A stretch of 64,000 nt of DNA from positions 683,684-747,683 of the forward strand of contig NZ_REFP01000007.1 of NCBI RefSeq assembly GCF_003688725.1. Direction: 5' to 3'. How positions within the stretch are numbered: position 1 is the first letter of the stretch; each line of letters begins with the position of its first letter. Below, one piece after another: positions 1 through 9,066 of the stretch. The position numbers and the translations under genes are program-made. Source of the DNA: Thermoactinomyces vulgaris. Lineage in GTDB: Bacteria; Bacillota; Bacilli; Thermoactinomycetales; Thermoactinomycetaceae. The notes under the pieces were generated by a model. It had not been told where the DNA came from. It searched no databases and was given only the letters and a program-made list of their open reading frames with translations.

Positions 1-491
1 CAATGCGGCACCGCAAAGTCCCCGACTCTGACTCCCCAGCTCTTTGCCTCTTCATCGCTGTCGGCTCCGATATCGATAAACATCTGGGAGATTTCCATCG
101 GTTTGCGGCGTTGTTCCAAACTGAGCAGATGCGGCGGGGTGGAACCGATGACACCGGGGATTCGTTTGCCGGTGCGGGTCACAATTTCCACACGTTGCGA
201 AAGCATGACTTGTGACCACCATCCGCCCAGAGTTTGAAATTTGAGAAATCCGTTGGAAGTGATTTTGGTGATCATAAACCCGACTTCATCCATATGGCCG
301 GCGACCAACACTTTCGGGTCCGGAGCGTTTCCTTTTTTGACTCCGAAAATGCCTCCCAACCGATCGGTCAGGACTTCATCCGCCAACGGGGTTATGTAAG
401 AACGCATCCACTGGCGCACTTCATGTTCAAAGCCGGAAGTGCCGGGGATTTGTGTCAACTCTTTGTAAATATCCAAATTGACTTCAGCCAT
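1..491 (-). CDS. M42 family aminopeptidase, N-terminal part (cut by window edge)
   Basis: Reading leftwards from an ATG at 491, the product starts [20 protein letters not shown] and continues through [17 protein letters not shown], the N-terminal half of M42 (YsdC/FrvX-type) glutamyl or leucyl aminopeptidases. The His and Asp of AGHMDEVG are a metal-binding pair of this di-metal family. These are cytosolic peptidases that trim peptides in large oligomers. The start is fixed by a GGAGGAG ribosome site at 498-505, inside the end of the upstream resolvase gene, whose stop lies 2 bases away, so the two genes are probably one operon. The C-terminal two thirds, with the remaining metal ligands, is outside the window. 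Family assignment is firm; substrate is unknown. Confidence 0.88.
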   Translation of the reverse strand, partial: MAEVNLDIYKELTQIPGTSGFEHEVRQWMRSYITPLADEVLTDRLGGIFGVKKGNAPDPKVLVAGHMDEVGFMITKITSNGFLKFQTLGGWWSQVMLSQRVEIVTRTGKRIPGVIGSTPPHLLSLEQRRKPMEISQMFIDIGADSDEEAKSWGVRVGDFAVPH

Positions 492-493
492 GG

Positions 494-1165
<672 letters not shown>

Positions 1166-1231
1166 TCATCCTCTCACATTCTTGCCAGACTTCGTTGAAT
1201 TCGGTACAGTGAACAAGAAGGAGTGATTGGA

Positions 1232-1414
1232 GTGATCAATGAACAACTCATACAGCGAATCAATGAACTGGCCCGCAAAAAAAGAACGCAGGGTTTGACA
1301 GAGGAAGAAAAAAAGGAACAAGCCAAGCTGTATCAAATTTACCTGAAAGCGATCCGGGGACAAGTGAAACAGCAGTTGTCCCGGGTGCGCTTTGTGGATG
1401 AACCCAAACATTGA
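1232..1414 (+). CDS. ynzC: DUF896 protein, YnzC-like
   Basis: Small charged helical protein (about 60 residues) containing INELARKKRTQGLTEEEK and YLKAIRGQVKQQL, which match the DUF896/YnzC family of short two-helix Firmicutes proteins. The function is unknown; in Bacillus subtilis the gene lies in the SOS-linked yneA-yneB-ynzC cluster, but here it is divergent from yneB. A GTG at 1223 is also in frame, but it overlaps the AAGGAG ribosome site at 1218-1223, so the GTG at 1232, spaced 8 bases from that site, is the better start. Confidence 0.83.
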   Translation: MINEQLIQRINELARKKRTQGLTEEEKKEQAKLYQIYLKAIRGQVKQQLSRVRFVDEPKH

Positions 1415-1509
1415 TGAATGGTTTCGATTTCCATTATATTGTACATTCTTTCTTCCCACAATGAGACCGCAGTCAAACCGGCAGAGTTTTTTGGCAGGAG
1501 GAAAGCAAG

Positions 1510-2412
1510 ATGAAAAAATGGTGGCTCGGTCCCCTTTGCTTAAGTGCCGCTGCTTCCATCTGGGGCGGAATGTATGTAATAAGCAAAGTGGTTTTAAATA
1601 CCATTCCTCCTTGGGTTTTGTTGGAGATGCGTTTTGTCATCGGTTTGTGCGTGTTGGGGGCTTGGGCTTTTTTGGCCCGCGAATGGAAAATTGACCTCCG
1701 CGATGTGAAACAGATGGCCTTGATCGGATTGATCGGTTATACCGGTTCCATCGGATTGCAATTTGTCGGCACGCATTTGTCCGGGGCTTCCCTCGGCTCA
1801 CTGATTACTTCCGCTTCCCCGGCACTCATATCCGTTTTCGCTTGGAAACTGTTGCGTGAAAGACCCGGTTTTCGCAAAGGATCGGCGCTGATCATCGCAA
1901 CCGTCGGGGTGATCCTTGTCATCGGTTATCCAGCAGAAACCGGCTCTTCCACCTTCACCGGCAATCTGATCTTGTTTGGCGCCGCGGTCACTTGGGCACT
2001 TTATACCGTATTGAGCCGGGTGCAAACGCTCAAATATTCTTCACTCACCGCGACATTTTGGGCCAACCTTTTTGGCGTGTTGTTTACCTTTCCCGTCAGT
2101 TGGTGGGAATGGCACGCCAAAGGAGTGACATGGCCGACGGATTGGGGGATATGGCTGGGCATCTTATATTTGGGAATCATTTCGACTGCTCTTGCTTTTT
2201 ATTTATGGAACAAGGGATTTGAATATATCGACGCCTCCGTCGGGTCCCTGTTTTTCTTTTGCCAGCCTGTAGTCGGTACCCTGCTCGGAGCCTGGCTGTT
2301 AAATGAGAAACTCACATGGAACTTCTATCCGGGGGCATTTTTGATCATCGCCGGCGTCGCGCTTTCATCCATGGACAAAACAAAAAAAGAAGCAACCAAA
2401 ACGGTTGCGTGA
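1510..2412 (+). CDS. EamA/DMT family transporter
   Basis: 300-residue integral membrane protein with about ten hydrophobic segments arranged as two repeats of five, the standard layout of EamA (DUF6) drug/metabolite transporters. Recognisable family features include SAAASIWGGMYVISK at the N-terminus and GSLFFFCQPVVGTLLGAWLL in the second repeat. Such proteins export metabolites or amino acids across the cytoplasmic membrane; the substrate cannot be read from sequence. An AGGAGG-like site precedes the ATG. The gene is monocistronic, converging on the Argonaute gene with a shared terminator between them. Confidence 0.88.
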   Translation: MKKWWLGPLCLSAAASIWGGMYVISKVVLNTIPPWVLLEMRFVIGLCVLGAWAFLAREWKIDLRDVKQMALIGLIGYTGSIGLQFVGTHLSGASLGSLITSASPALISVFAWKLLRERPGFRKGSALIIATVGVILVIGYPAETGSSTFTGNLILFGAAVTWALYTVLSRVQTLKYSSLTATFWANLFGVLFTFPVSWWEWHAKGVTWPTDWGIWLGILYLGIISTALAFYLWNKGFEYIDASVGSLFFFCQPVVGTLLGAWLLNEKLTWNFYPGAFLIIAGVALSSMDKTKKEATKTVA

Positions 2413-2465
2413 AGATAGGATTAATTGAAATTCCAACTTGATTAGTAGTGGTTATTTTATGTAAG

Positions 2466-2499
2466 AAAAAAGCCCTCTCAGTAATAGAGAGGGCTTTTA
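2466..2499. terminator. Bidirectional terminator between EamA and Argonaute genes
   Basis: AGCCCTCTC (2471-2479) pairs with GAGAGGGCT (2487-2495) around the loop AGTAATA, flanked by A-rich and T-rich tracts. It belongs to the CCCTCTC/GAGAGGG hairpin family that recurs at the ends of the CRISPR arrays and next to PIG-L genes later in the window. Confidence 0.85.
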
Positions 2500-2516
2500 A
2501 AAAAATTATATCCATT

Positions 2517-4646
2517 TTACACAAATCCAATCCCTTTTTTTTGAGAAGATAAATAACCCCTGCTGAAGAAAGTGGAACTTTTATCAGCATAGTTCGTTGT
2601 CACCGGTAAACGTACTTTGCGATCGGTATGAATGTTCATGAATGACAAATGATAGATATCTTCTACAATTTGTTCCAGTGTCATCTCTCCTATTTTCTTT
2701 ACTATTTTTATAGGTTTCGACATCCCAACCTTTTCATATGGATTCGTCGAGCAAAGATAAGCCTTTTGGGCATTGTCATCAAGATAGGCAATTCCAGGAA
2801 CATTGACGTATTTCTTTTTTATATCATCAAAATATGCCATTCTCCGACCACATTCTTTAATCACCGAAATGTAATCAAAAGCAATTGATTGGCCATTCGT
2901 GAGATCTCGATTGGATAATATATCTTTGATCCAGTCAATTTCCTCCACATATCCCCTGCCATCCCGATGAAAAACAATATGTTGAGGCATTTTTCCAACT
3001 TTCTTTTGATAATAATATAGAACATGAATTACCATAGTTTGAATGGTTTCCTTACTGACTTTTTCTCCCGCTTCTGCAGAAGAAATAGGTTGAGAGAAGA
3101 TTTGGCTGCCATCTTTGCCGAACACCTGAACAATTCCCGTGGTATGTCGGCCATTTTCATGGCTTACATCATAACCAACATAACAATCTGCATGTAATGG
3201 CTGATGTAATACCCAAGGTTGCAATCCTGCTTTTGTATAAATTCCTAAGAGAATCTGTGGGATCGTATATTCATTTTTCAATGAATCAATAAGAATGACT
3301 TGGGTATGAGCTCCACGAGTTCCTCCTAATTCTTTTTTTATGGTAGAATAAACCTCTTCTCCTTCTTGTTTTGTTTCATCAAGAAGAACTACAGATATGA
3401 TATCAGTGTCTAAATTGATATCTTTCAAATGAAGCCTAAGAGCGTAAGGATTAGAAGTGGGGAGAATTTGATTACCTGTACATTGTAATTTAATTCCCCA
3501 TTGTCTTGATCTATTTTCCATTTTGGTTATGAACGCTTCGGACATCTTTTTCTGCCACTCTCTTTCAAATGGCTGATCGAGCAAAAGTTGATAATAAATA
3601 GGCGAAGAAACTGAATCATATATTTTATGCCTTAGAAAAGCTCCTTTTAAGTCCCGATGGTTACACGTGGCACCATTTCCAATACGAAGCAGTGGATCTG
3701 GCACAAGACGACGACGATACCCTAACTTGGCGATATTCAAATTGTTTTTTTCAAAACCAATTGGAAAATATCGATTTTCAAAGGCATCAATAATCCTTTT
3801 CATTATTTCTATGGAGTAATTTATTTTGTCATTAGGATTTAGTTTAATAGAGGAATGTTCTTTTGCGGGGACGTCTTTCATCAAGCATTCTTTTTTTAAT
3901 AATTGAGGCGGATAAGGATACACTTTGCCTGATTTAGATCGAACAAGGATAGCTGGCATATTTGGCTTCTTAACTAAATGGCAATATATACTTGGTTTAG
4001 TTTTATAATGTTGAATGATACTCTTATTACCCAATTCCGGTAGAGGATCACTGATAGTCTTGTCAGAAATACCCTCAAACTCATAATGTGCACTATTCAA
4101 AAAATCAAATACCTTGTCACCCTTGTTAAGTTTCTTTTCCTTTAAAGCTTTTATAATGGTATGAGTAGACTGAATGGAGTGTTTTAGTTCAAAGCCAATG
4201 AAGATGTCACCTTTCTCCTTTACAGTAATATCAATATATATTCCACGATGAATTTTACATTTGGAGAGAGATTTTATCGGTTCCTTTTCAATAATACTTT
4301 GCTCCGTTGACATAAAATGATTACGGTTTGAATCCCTTAATCCATCGAAAATCAATCTTTCCAATAATTTTCTTTCTTGTAAGCTTTCTTCCGATTGGTC
4401 CAGTTTAATGGAGCGATATTCATATTTCTCATAACCTTTTGGTACAATAGTTAGTTTTTCGAATGAACCAATTAACGAACGATAAAAAGATATTGTTTTG
4501 CGGTTCTTTTGTCTTAAATCACGAGTATATTTCCCATACTCATAATCAATTTTTTCCAAGTCTTTAACCGGCATACGGTAGATATGAATCTTAATTTCAC
4601 TGGCATGAATCCCAGCTTTATACTCTGTTAATATATAATTATCCAA
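2517..4646 (-). CDS. ago: Long prokaryotic Argonaute with intact DEDD catalytic tetrad
   Basis: 709 residues. The C-terminal PIWI domain (about 480-709) has the four catalytic positions: D493 in VGYDVSH, E528 in SAEAGEKVS, D562 in VFHRDGRG and D688 in TTNYADKS. Their spacing (35, 34, 126) fits active long pAgos. The MID domain (about 385-480) shows a YxxxK (Y433, K437), Q449 and K472 pattern expected for binding the guide 5' phosphate. N-terminal and PAZ-like regions (1-380) are divergent and somewhat short for the family. It is expected to be a guide-directed nuclease active on DNA or RNA, as in defence against plasmids or phages. The gene is AT-rich compared with its flanks and stands alone: no helicase, nuclease or Sir2 partner is adjacent. 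A promoter should lie in the AT-rich stretch above 4646. Acquired by transfer, by inference. Confidence 0.93.
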   Translation of the reverse strand: MDNYILTEYKAGIHASEIKIHIYRMPVKDLEKIDYEYGKYTRDLRQKNRKTISFYRSLIGSFEKLTIVPKGYEKYEYRSIKLDQSEESLQERKLLERLIFDGLRDSNRNHFMSTEQSIIEKEPIKSLSKCKIHRGIYIDITVKEKGDIFIGFELKHSIQSTHTIIKALKEKKLNKGDKVFDFLNSAHYEFEGISDKTISDPLPELGNKSIIQHYKTKPSIYCHLVKKPNMPAILVRSKSGKVYPYPPQLLKKECLMKDVPAKEHSSIKLNPNDKINYSIEIMKRIIDAFENRYFPIGFEKNNLNIAKLGYRRRLVPDPLLRIGNGATCNHRDLKGAFLRHKIYDSVSSPIYYQLLLDQPFEREWQKKMSEAFITKMENRSRQWGIKLQCTGNQILPTSNPYALRLHLKDINLDTDIISVVLLDETKQEGEEVYSTIKKELGGTRGAHTQVILIDSLKNEYTIPQILLGIYTKAGLQPWVLHQPLHADCYVGYDVSHENGRHTTGIVQVFGKDGSQIFSQPISSAEAGEKVSKETIQTMVIHVLYYYQKKVGKMPQHIVFHRDGRGYVEEIDWIKDILSNRDLTNGQSIAFDYISVIKECGRRMAYFDDIKKKYVNVPGIAYLDDNAQKAYLCSTNPYEKVGMSKPIKIVKKIGEMTLEQIVEDIYHLSFMNIHTDRKVRLPVTTNYADKSSTFFSRGYLSSQKKGIGFV

Positions 4647-4940
4647 TATGCTCCCTCCTGCACTCAGTAAATAACTAATATTTTTAATAATAATTTTATT
4701 TTTATATAATTATATTTCTTTATTTTTTTCTAAAACCCTTCTTTGGTCAATATAAGCCCACTGAATTGCTTATTAGTCAAAATTACTTCTCAACTTGTTG
4801 TATAGCGGTTTTTTCTCATTCATTTATTAATTTTATAAACTTAATATTAATCATAAGTTGGAGCAAAAAAAATTACTTTCGATAGTCTTGAAAACTGCTG
4901 TGAAGAAGAGATTATGTGATTTATAGTTGTAAAAAGCATT
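4647..4940. other. AT-rich upstream region of the Argonaute gene
   Basis: Very AT-rich non-coding stretch with no open frame of note and no recognisable RNA. It presumably holds the leftward Argonaute promoter; several TATAAT-like words occur and I cannot choose between them. Confidence 0.4.
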
Positions 4941-4979
4941 AAAAAAGAAGCACTTACAAACCGAAGTGCTTCTTTTTTT
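4941..4979 (-). terminator. Rho-independent terminator
   Basis: GAAGCACTT and AAGTGCTTC arms (4947-4955 and 4964-4972) with A6 on the left and T7 on the right. It lies just beyond the stop of the leftward gene at 5016 and would terminate it before the Argonaute promoter region. Confidence 0.85.
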
Positions 4980-5015
4980 GATGAATTTTATGTTCCGGGG
5001 AGCGACACTGAATTG

Positions 5016-5282
5016 TTAATAAAGTTCACCATCATCCCCTTGAACATTGGCTTCCAATGCTTCAGCCAGTTGCTTCATTTTGCGCAATACCTGGTACTGC
5101 AATTTGCCGTCGGCCGGGCTTTTCACCGAGATCCGCCCGTCGCGATATGTAAAATAAGTCATATCCCCGTTTTCGGGGTTGGTCCATAAAGAAAGTCCTT
5201 CGTTTTCAAGCTTGATCACTTCGCCGGTGACTGTTTTCAATTCGACGGCATTGACCAGTTTCATTTCCTCGTCTTTTTCCAC
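5016..5282 (-). CDS. Small hypothetical protein, start uncertain
   Basis: 88 residues from the GTG at 5282; no family recognised. The product is charged, with alternating beta-like strands (VNAVELKTVTGEVIKLENEG) and a helical C-terminus. The open frame continues upstream through YWLDSQKKPIGIGEWQQV without an ATG, GTG or TTG, to an AGGAGG site at 5380-5385. Ten bases after that site is an in-frame ATT codon at 5367-5369, which would add 29 residues (beginning HYDFHLTRSDYWLDSQKK after the initiator). So the true start may be the rare ATT, as in infC. Alone between the CDF transporter and Argonaute, with a terminator downstream. Confidence 0.6.
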   Translation of the reverse strand: MEKDEEMKLVNAVELKTVTGEVIKLENEGLSLWTNPENGDMTYFTYRDGRISVKSPADGKLQYQVLRKMKQLAEALEANVQGDDGELY

Positions 5283-5453
5283 AACTTGTTGCCATTCCCC
5301 GATTCCGATCGGCTTTTTTTGACTGTCCAGCCAATAATCGCTCCTTGTCAGATGGAAATCGTAATGAATCGTCCGGATCCCTCCTCCCGTGTCACTCCCA
5401 TTATTATGTATATCGAATCTTTATTCTCCTTTCTAGTGTCCTCTTTGAAAAAT

Positions 5454-6356
5454 TTACGGTTCCGGCGGTTGCCAGGGATTGACGTGCACAAAGACTTCTT
5501 GGATTTCCCGGAATTCATTCATCAATGTTTCTTTGACCCGCGAAGCAATATCATGCCCCTCTTTGACGGTCAAATCCGCAGGCACCCCGACTCGGACATC
5601 GATCAAACGGTAATGGCCGTGTTCCCGGCCCCGCAATTGATCAATCCGCTTGACACCATCCACTTTCAGGATCAATTCACGGTAAATCTTCAACTCTTCT
5701 TCCGGGATGTTTCGCTCCATTAAAATATCGACGGCTTCTTTCCCCATATGGATGGCAACGCGCAAAATCAGGAAAGAAACGACGATGCCAGCCAACGGAT
5801 CGCCGTATTCCGCAAAAGGAACCGACTGGTGCTGTCCCCATAATGCCAGACCAATCCCGACCACGGCGGCAAGGGAAGCGTAAACATCCGACAAATGGTC
5901 ATATGCGGTTGCGATTAATCCCTTGCTGTTGACTCTTTTTCCGATTTTGATGGTATAGACATAAAGAATTTGTTTCCAAATCAGCGAAATCAAGGCGGCA
6001 AGCAAGGAAAGGACATGCGCTTCGACAAACGGTTCAAACAAGGCAGTGACAGATTCATAAATCATAAACAAAGAAATCAAAAGCAACACAATCGCGACCA
6101 TGCCGGAAGCAATCACTTCCGCTTTTCCGTGGCCGTAAGGATGTTCCCGGTCCGCCGGCATCTTGGAAATCCGCATGGAACCCAAGGTGGCGCCGGATGC
6201 CGCAATATCGGCCAAATTGTGAAAGCCGTCGGCAATCAGGGAAGGGCTCTGAAACAAAAAACCGACAATCAGTTTCAAAATGGTCAAGACAATATTGCTG
6301 ATCAACCCGATCCACGCTGCCGCCATCGGGGTTTGCAAAATCGGTTTGAGCTTCAT
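5454..6356 (-). CDS. Cation diffusion facilitator (CDF) metal exporter
   Basis: About 300 residues with six predicted membrane helices followed by a cytosolic C-terminal domain (about residues 205-290, VDGVKRIDQLRGREHGHY), the standard CDF layout. Metal-site signatures are present: ADGFHNLADI in helix 2 and YDHLSDVYASL in helix 5, plus the HPYGHGKAE loop. CDF proteins export Zn, Fe, Mn or Co by proton antiport; the metal cannot be told from sequence. A GTG at 6368 is in frame, but the AAAGGTG site at 6366-6372 fits the ATG at 6356 better. Monocistronic and divergent from lysA. Confidence 0.88.
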   Translation of the reverse strand: MKLKPILQTPMAAAWIGLISNIVLTILKLIVGFLFQSPSLIADGFHNLADIAASGATLGSMRISKMPADREHPYGHGKAEVIASGMVAIVLLLISLFMIYESVTALFEPFVEAHVLSLLAALISLIWKQILYVYTIKIGKRVNSKGLIATAYDHLSDVYASLAAVVGIGLALWGQHQSVPFAEYGDPLAGIVVSFLILRVAIHMGKEAVDILMERNIPEEELKIYRELILKVDGVKRIDQLRGREHGHYRLIDVRVGVPADLTVKEGHDIASRVKETLMNEFREIQEVFVHVNPWQPPEP

Positions 6357-6447
6357 CCGATCAATCACCTTTTTTGGTTTCTTATCTTATCATTATGCCT
6401 AGAAAATCCTTTTTTCATTTTGAGTTTGTAAAGATCTGAACAATTCC

Positions 6448-6477
6448 TTGCAATTCATGTGTCCTTTCCTTTATACT
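6448..6477 (+). promoter_or_regulatory. Probable sigma-A promoter of the lysA leader
   Basis: TTGCAA (6448-6453) and TATACT (6472-6477) with an 18-base spacer, about 65 bases ahead of the lysine riboswitch. Confidence 0.55.
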
Positions 6478-6541
6478 GGAACGTAATTAAAATCTCACCA
6501 ATAAAAATCATATTGAAAAAAACCTCATCATAACTAGTGAT

Positions 6542-6829
6542 GAGGTAGAGGTTGCGGCTTTTATGAGTACTTCCCATGAGGCACAGAGATGCCGATGACT
6601 GCGAAGGAAAGGAAAAGCTGCCGAAGTCTGTTTGTTTCTCTGGGCAAGCAGGCTGGGCCCGTCTCCGAACAGGAACGGGACTGTCACACGGTTCACTTCT
6701 CTTGAATCGTGTGGTGCGCTATCTTTAGGAGAAATGGTTATGGTGTGGTGAAATATCGACCCGTCTTCACGGATGGGGATTCTGCCCTTGCCTGTCTCTC
6801 CTAACACCAGTTGATTAGGAGGTTTTTTT
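6542..6829 (+). promoter_or_regulatory. Lysine riboswitch (L box) with terminator expression platform
   Basis: The leader matches the L box: GAGGTAGAGGTTGCG, then TTTATGAGTA, then GGAAAGGAAAAGCTGCCGAAG-like and CTGGGC...GGGACTGTCA elements. P1 can form between GAGGTAG (6542-6548) and CTATCTT (6719-6725). TTAGGAGA (6725-6732), overlapping the P1 3' strand, is a perfect 8-base complement of TCTCCTAA (6797-6804). The same TCTCCTAA can instead pair with TTAGGAG (6815-6821), followed by T7 (6823-6829), to make a terminator. The right arm of that terminator contains the lysA ribosome site TAGGAGG (6816-6822). Lysine binding should therefore stabilise P1, free the left arm, terminate transcription and also hide the ribosome site. 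Confidence 0.93.
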
Positions 6830-6831
6830 AT

Positions 6832-8148
6832 ATGTTTTTGCATCACTTGAGGGTAAACGATTCCGGCCATTTGGAAATCGGCGGATGCGACACGGTCGAA
6901 CTGGCGGAACAATTCGGCACACCGCTGTTTGTGTATGATGAAATGCAAATCCGCCAAAATGCAAGGCGTTTTTTGCTGGCTTTTCAAAAAAGCGGTTGTC
7001 CCCACCAAGTGGCCTATGCCAGTAAAGCGTTCAGTTGTCTGGCCATGGCGGAATTGGCAAATGAAGAAAACCTTTCGCTGGATGTCGTCTCCGGCGGTGA
7101 ACTTTATACGGCCCTTCAGGCCGGCTTCCCTGCAGAGCGCATTCATTTTCACGGGAACAACAAATCGGAAGCCGAGCTCCGGATGGCTCTGGAAGCTGAC
7201 ATCGGCTGTTTTGTCGTTGATAACTTTTTTGAACTGGAGATGCTTCATGACTTGGCCGAAGCGTGCCGCAAAAACGTGAAAATTTTGCTCCGGTTGACCC
7301 CCGGCATTGAAGTCCATACACATGAATACATCACCACCGGCCAGGAAAATTCCAAATTCGGCTTCAGTGTCAAGCACGGGCAATCTTTGATGGCGGTCAA
7401 ACGGGCATTGGCCAAACCCTTTTATGAATTGTTGGGGGTTCATGTCCACATTGGATCGCAAATTTTCGAAACGGAAGGGTTTATTCAATCGATTCAAATG
7501 ATTCGGAAGCATCTGGATGAGATTCGCGCCGAAACCGGCTATGAAGCAAAAGTTTTAAATGTCGGCGGCGGGTTTGGGATTCAATATACCGATGAAGACC
7601 GGCCGCTTCCGATTGAACATTATGTACAAGCCATCACGGAAGAAGTGAAAAAAGCATGGAATGAACGGGGATTGAGCATCCCGGAAATATGGGTGGAACC
7701 CGGGCGCAGCATTGTGGGAAACGCCGGCATCACCATTTACCGGATCGGCGCCATCAAAGAAATCCCGGGAATCTGCAAATATGTTTCCATTGACGGCGGC
7801 ATGACGGACAACATCCGCCCGGCTCTTTACCAAGCCAAATATCACGCTGTTTTGGCCAACAAAGCGGATGCCCCTTTGGAAGAGACAGTGACCATCGCCG
7901 GAAAATGTTGTGAATCAGGCGATCTTTTAATTCAAGATCTTTGTTTGCCGAAAGTCAGCAGCAATGATCTGTTGGCCATCTTTTCCACCGGCGCTTACGG
8001 ATATTCGATGGCAAGCAACTATAACCGCCTTCCCAGGCCGGCCGTCGTCTTTGTCAAAAACGGAACGCCCCGTATCGTGATTGAACGCGAAACCTATGAT
8101 GATTTAATCCGGAAAGATTTGAGAAAAAAAGTTTATGCCACTTCATAA
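6832..8148 (+). CDS. lysA: Diaminopimelate decarboxylase
   Basis: 438 residues from the ATG at 6832, six to nine bases after the TAGGAGG site; a TTG at 6811 is in frame but lies inside the riboswitch terminator. It removes CO2 from meso-diaminopimelate to make L-lysine, the last step of the pathway, using PLP in the cytosol. Fold III PLP-barrel signatures are visible: YASKAFSC with the PLP lysine, HVHIGSQ, NVGGGFGI, EPGRSIVGNAG, and CCESGDLL plus GAYGYSMASNYN from the substrate site. Length is typical. Controlled by the lysine riboswitch directly upstream. Single gene, converging on the MerR-type regulator. Confidence 0.97.
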   Translation: MFLHHLRVNDSGHLEIGGCDTVELAEQFGTPLFVYDEMQIRQNARRFLLAFQKSGCPHQVAYASKAFSCLAMAELANEENLSLDVVSGGELYTALQAGFPAERIHFHGNNKSEAELRMALEADIGCFVVDNFFELEMLHDLAEACRKNVKILLRLTPGIEVHTHEYITTGQENSKFGFSVKHGQSLMAVKRALAKPFYELLGVHVHIGSQIFETEGFIQSIQMIRKHLDEIRAETGYEAKVLNVGGGFGIQYTDEDRPLPIEHYVQAITEEVKKAWNERGLSIPEIWVEPGRSIVGNAGITIYRIGAIKEIPGICKYVSIDGGMTDNIRPALYQAKYHAVLANKADAPLEETVTIAGKCCESGDLLIQDLCLPKVSSNDLLAIFSTGAYGYSMASNYNRLPRPAVVFVKNGTPRIVIERETYDDLIRKDLRKKVYATS

Positions 8149-8159
8149 ATTCCTTAAAA

Positions 8160-8204
8160 AAACATCCCGATGATCCGGCCGGAATCCGTTGGTCATCGGG
8201 ATGT
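8160..8204. terminator. Shared terminator of lysA and the MerR-type gene
   Basis: ACATCCCGATGA (8162-8173) pairs with TCATCGGGATGT (8193-8204), 12 bp. The T-tract is strong on the minus strand (A7 at the left) and weak on the plus strand, so it mainly ends the leftward gene. Confidence 0.8.
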
Positions 8205-8225
8205 GTCATGACGGGTTAGCATCCT

Positions 8226-8990
8226 TTATCCTTTGTGCATGCCGGTATAGATGAAAACGGCGTCTCTCAAGAACTCGGTCATCCCCGGTTCCTTCTCATA
8301 GTAGGCTTTAAAACGTTCATCAACCACATACATTTGCGCAAGGTTGGCATGAGCTTCCTTGCTGTAATCACTCCAAGAAAACATCAGCCATTGTTTATGC
8401 AGATCCGCCGCTTTTTGGGCCAGATCCCCGGCCGGGTCTCTCTGCTGATAAGCCCGGGTCAGCGTTTCAAAAATCTCATCATTCAAACGTTGCATTTTTG
8501 CGTATTCTTCTTTGGTCATCCCAAGCAGTTTTTCATTGGAGCGGTTGACCGCCTCGGCTCCATATTTCTCGCGGATCTCTTCCCCGTACTTCTCTTCATT
8601 TTCTTCAACCATCCGTTTTTTGAAAGCTTCAAATTTCTCTTGATCCGTCATGGTTCCTCTCCCCTCCATCGCATCAATGGTTTTTTCCACGTTGGCAATC
8701 AAACGGTCCAGATGTTCCCGTTTTTGCATCAGTTGCCGACGGTGTTCGTGTAGCGCTTTGAGCCCGTCATAGTCCGGGGACGTGATGATCTCTTTAATGA
8801 CATCCAGTTTCACCCCGAGCTCCTTGTAAAACAAAATTTGCTGCAGACGGTCCACTTCTGCCGGTCCGTAAATCCGGTACCCGGATGAATTGATCCGTGC
8901 AGGTTTCAAGATTCCGATCTCATCATAGTAACGAAGGGTCCGTGTGCTGACGCCGGCCAACCGGGCCAATTTCTGCACGGTGTATTCCAT
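8226..8990 (-). CDS. MerR family regulator, TipAL type
   Basis: 254 residues. The N-terminal winged helix (1-70: YTVQKLARLAGVSTRTLRYY ... SGYRIYG) is a MerR DNA-binding domain, followed by a long coiled coil (about 75-110) and a C-terminal TipAS-like domain (about 125-250) rich in Glu, Trp and Tyr. TipAL-type proteins bind amphiphilic or thiopeptide antibiotics in that domain and activate their own and efflux promoters. The start at 8990 is set by an AGGAGGTGA site; an upstream in-frame ATG at 9020 overlaps the promoter. A perfect inverted repeat (9022-9037) just upstream suggests autoregulation. No efflux gene is adjacent, so the target may be elsewhere. The ligand is unknown. Confidence 0.88.
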   Translation of the reverse strand: MEYTVQKLARLAGVSTRTLRYYDEIGILKPARINSSGYRIYGPAEVDRLQQILFYKELGVKLDVIKEIITSPDYDGLKALHEHRRQLMQKREHLDRLIANVEKTIDAMEGRGTMTDQEKFEAFKKRMVEENEEKYGEEIREKYGAEAVNRSNEKLLGMTKEEYAKMQRLNDEIFETLTRAYQQRDPAGDLAQKAADLHKQWLMFSWSDYSKEAHANLAQMYVVDERFKAYYEKEPGMTEFLRDAVFIYTGMHKG

Positions 8991-9021
8991 GATTTCACCT
9001 CCTGCATCTTCACTGTACACC

Positions 9022-9037
9022 TTGACGTATGCGTCAA
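9022..9037 (-). promoter_or_regulatory. Candidate MerR/TipAL operator
   Basis: TTGACG-TATG-CGTCAA, a perfect 6-bp inverted repeat 32 bases upstream of the regulator start. On the minus strand a TTGACA -35 word lies directly in front and TACAGT follows, giving the overlong spacer typical of MerR-controlled promoters. Confidence 0.6.
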
Positions 9038-9066
9038 TGTCAAATCATTTTTTTGTGTTTTTTCTG

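Noticed and set aside
6508..7512. 334-codon leftward open frame opposite lysA
   Set aside because: It lies antisense to the riboswitch and lysA, lacks a ribosome site, and its composition is that of a shadow frame.
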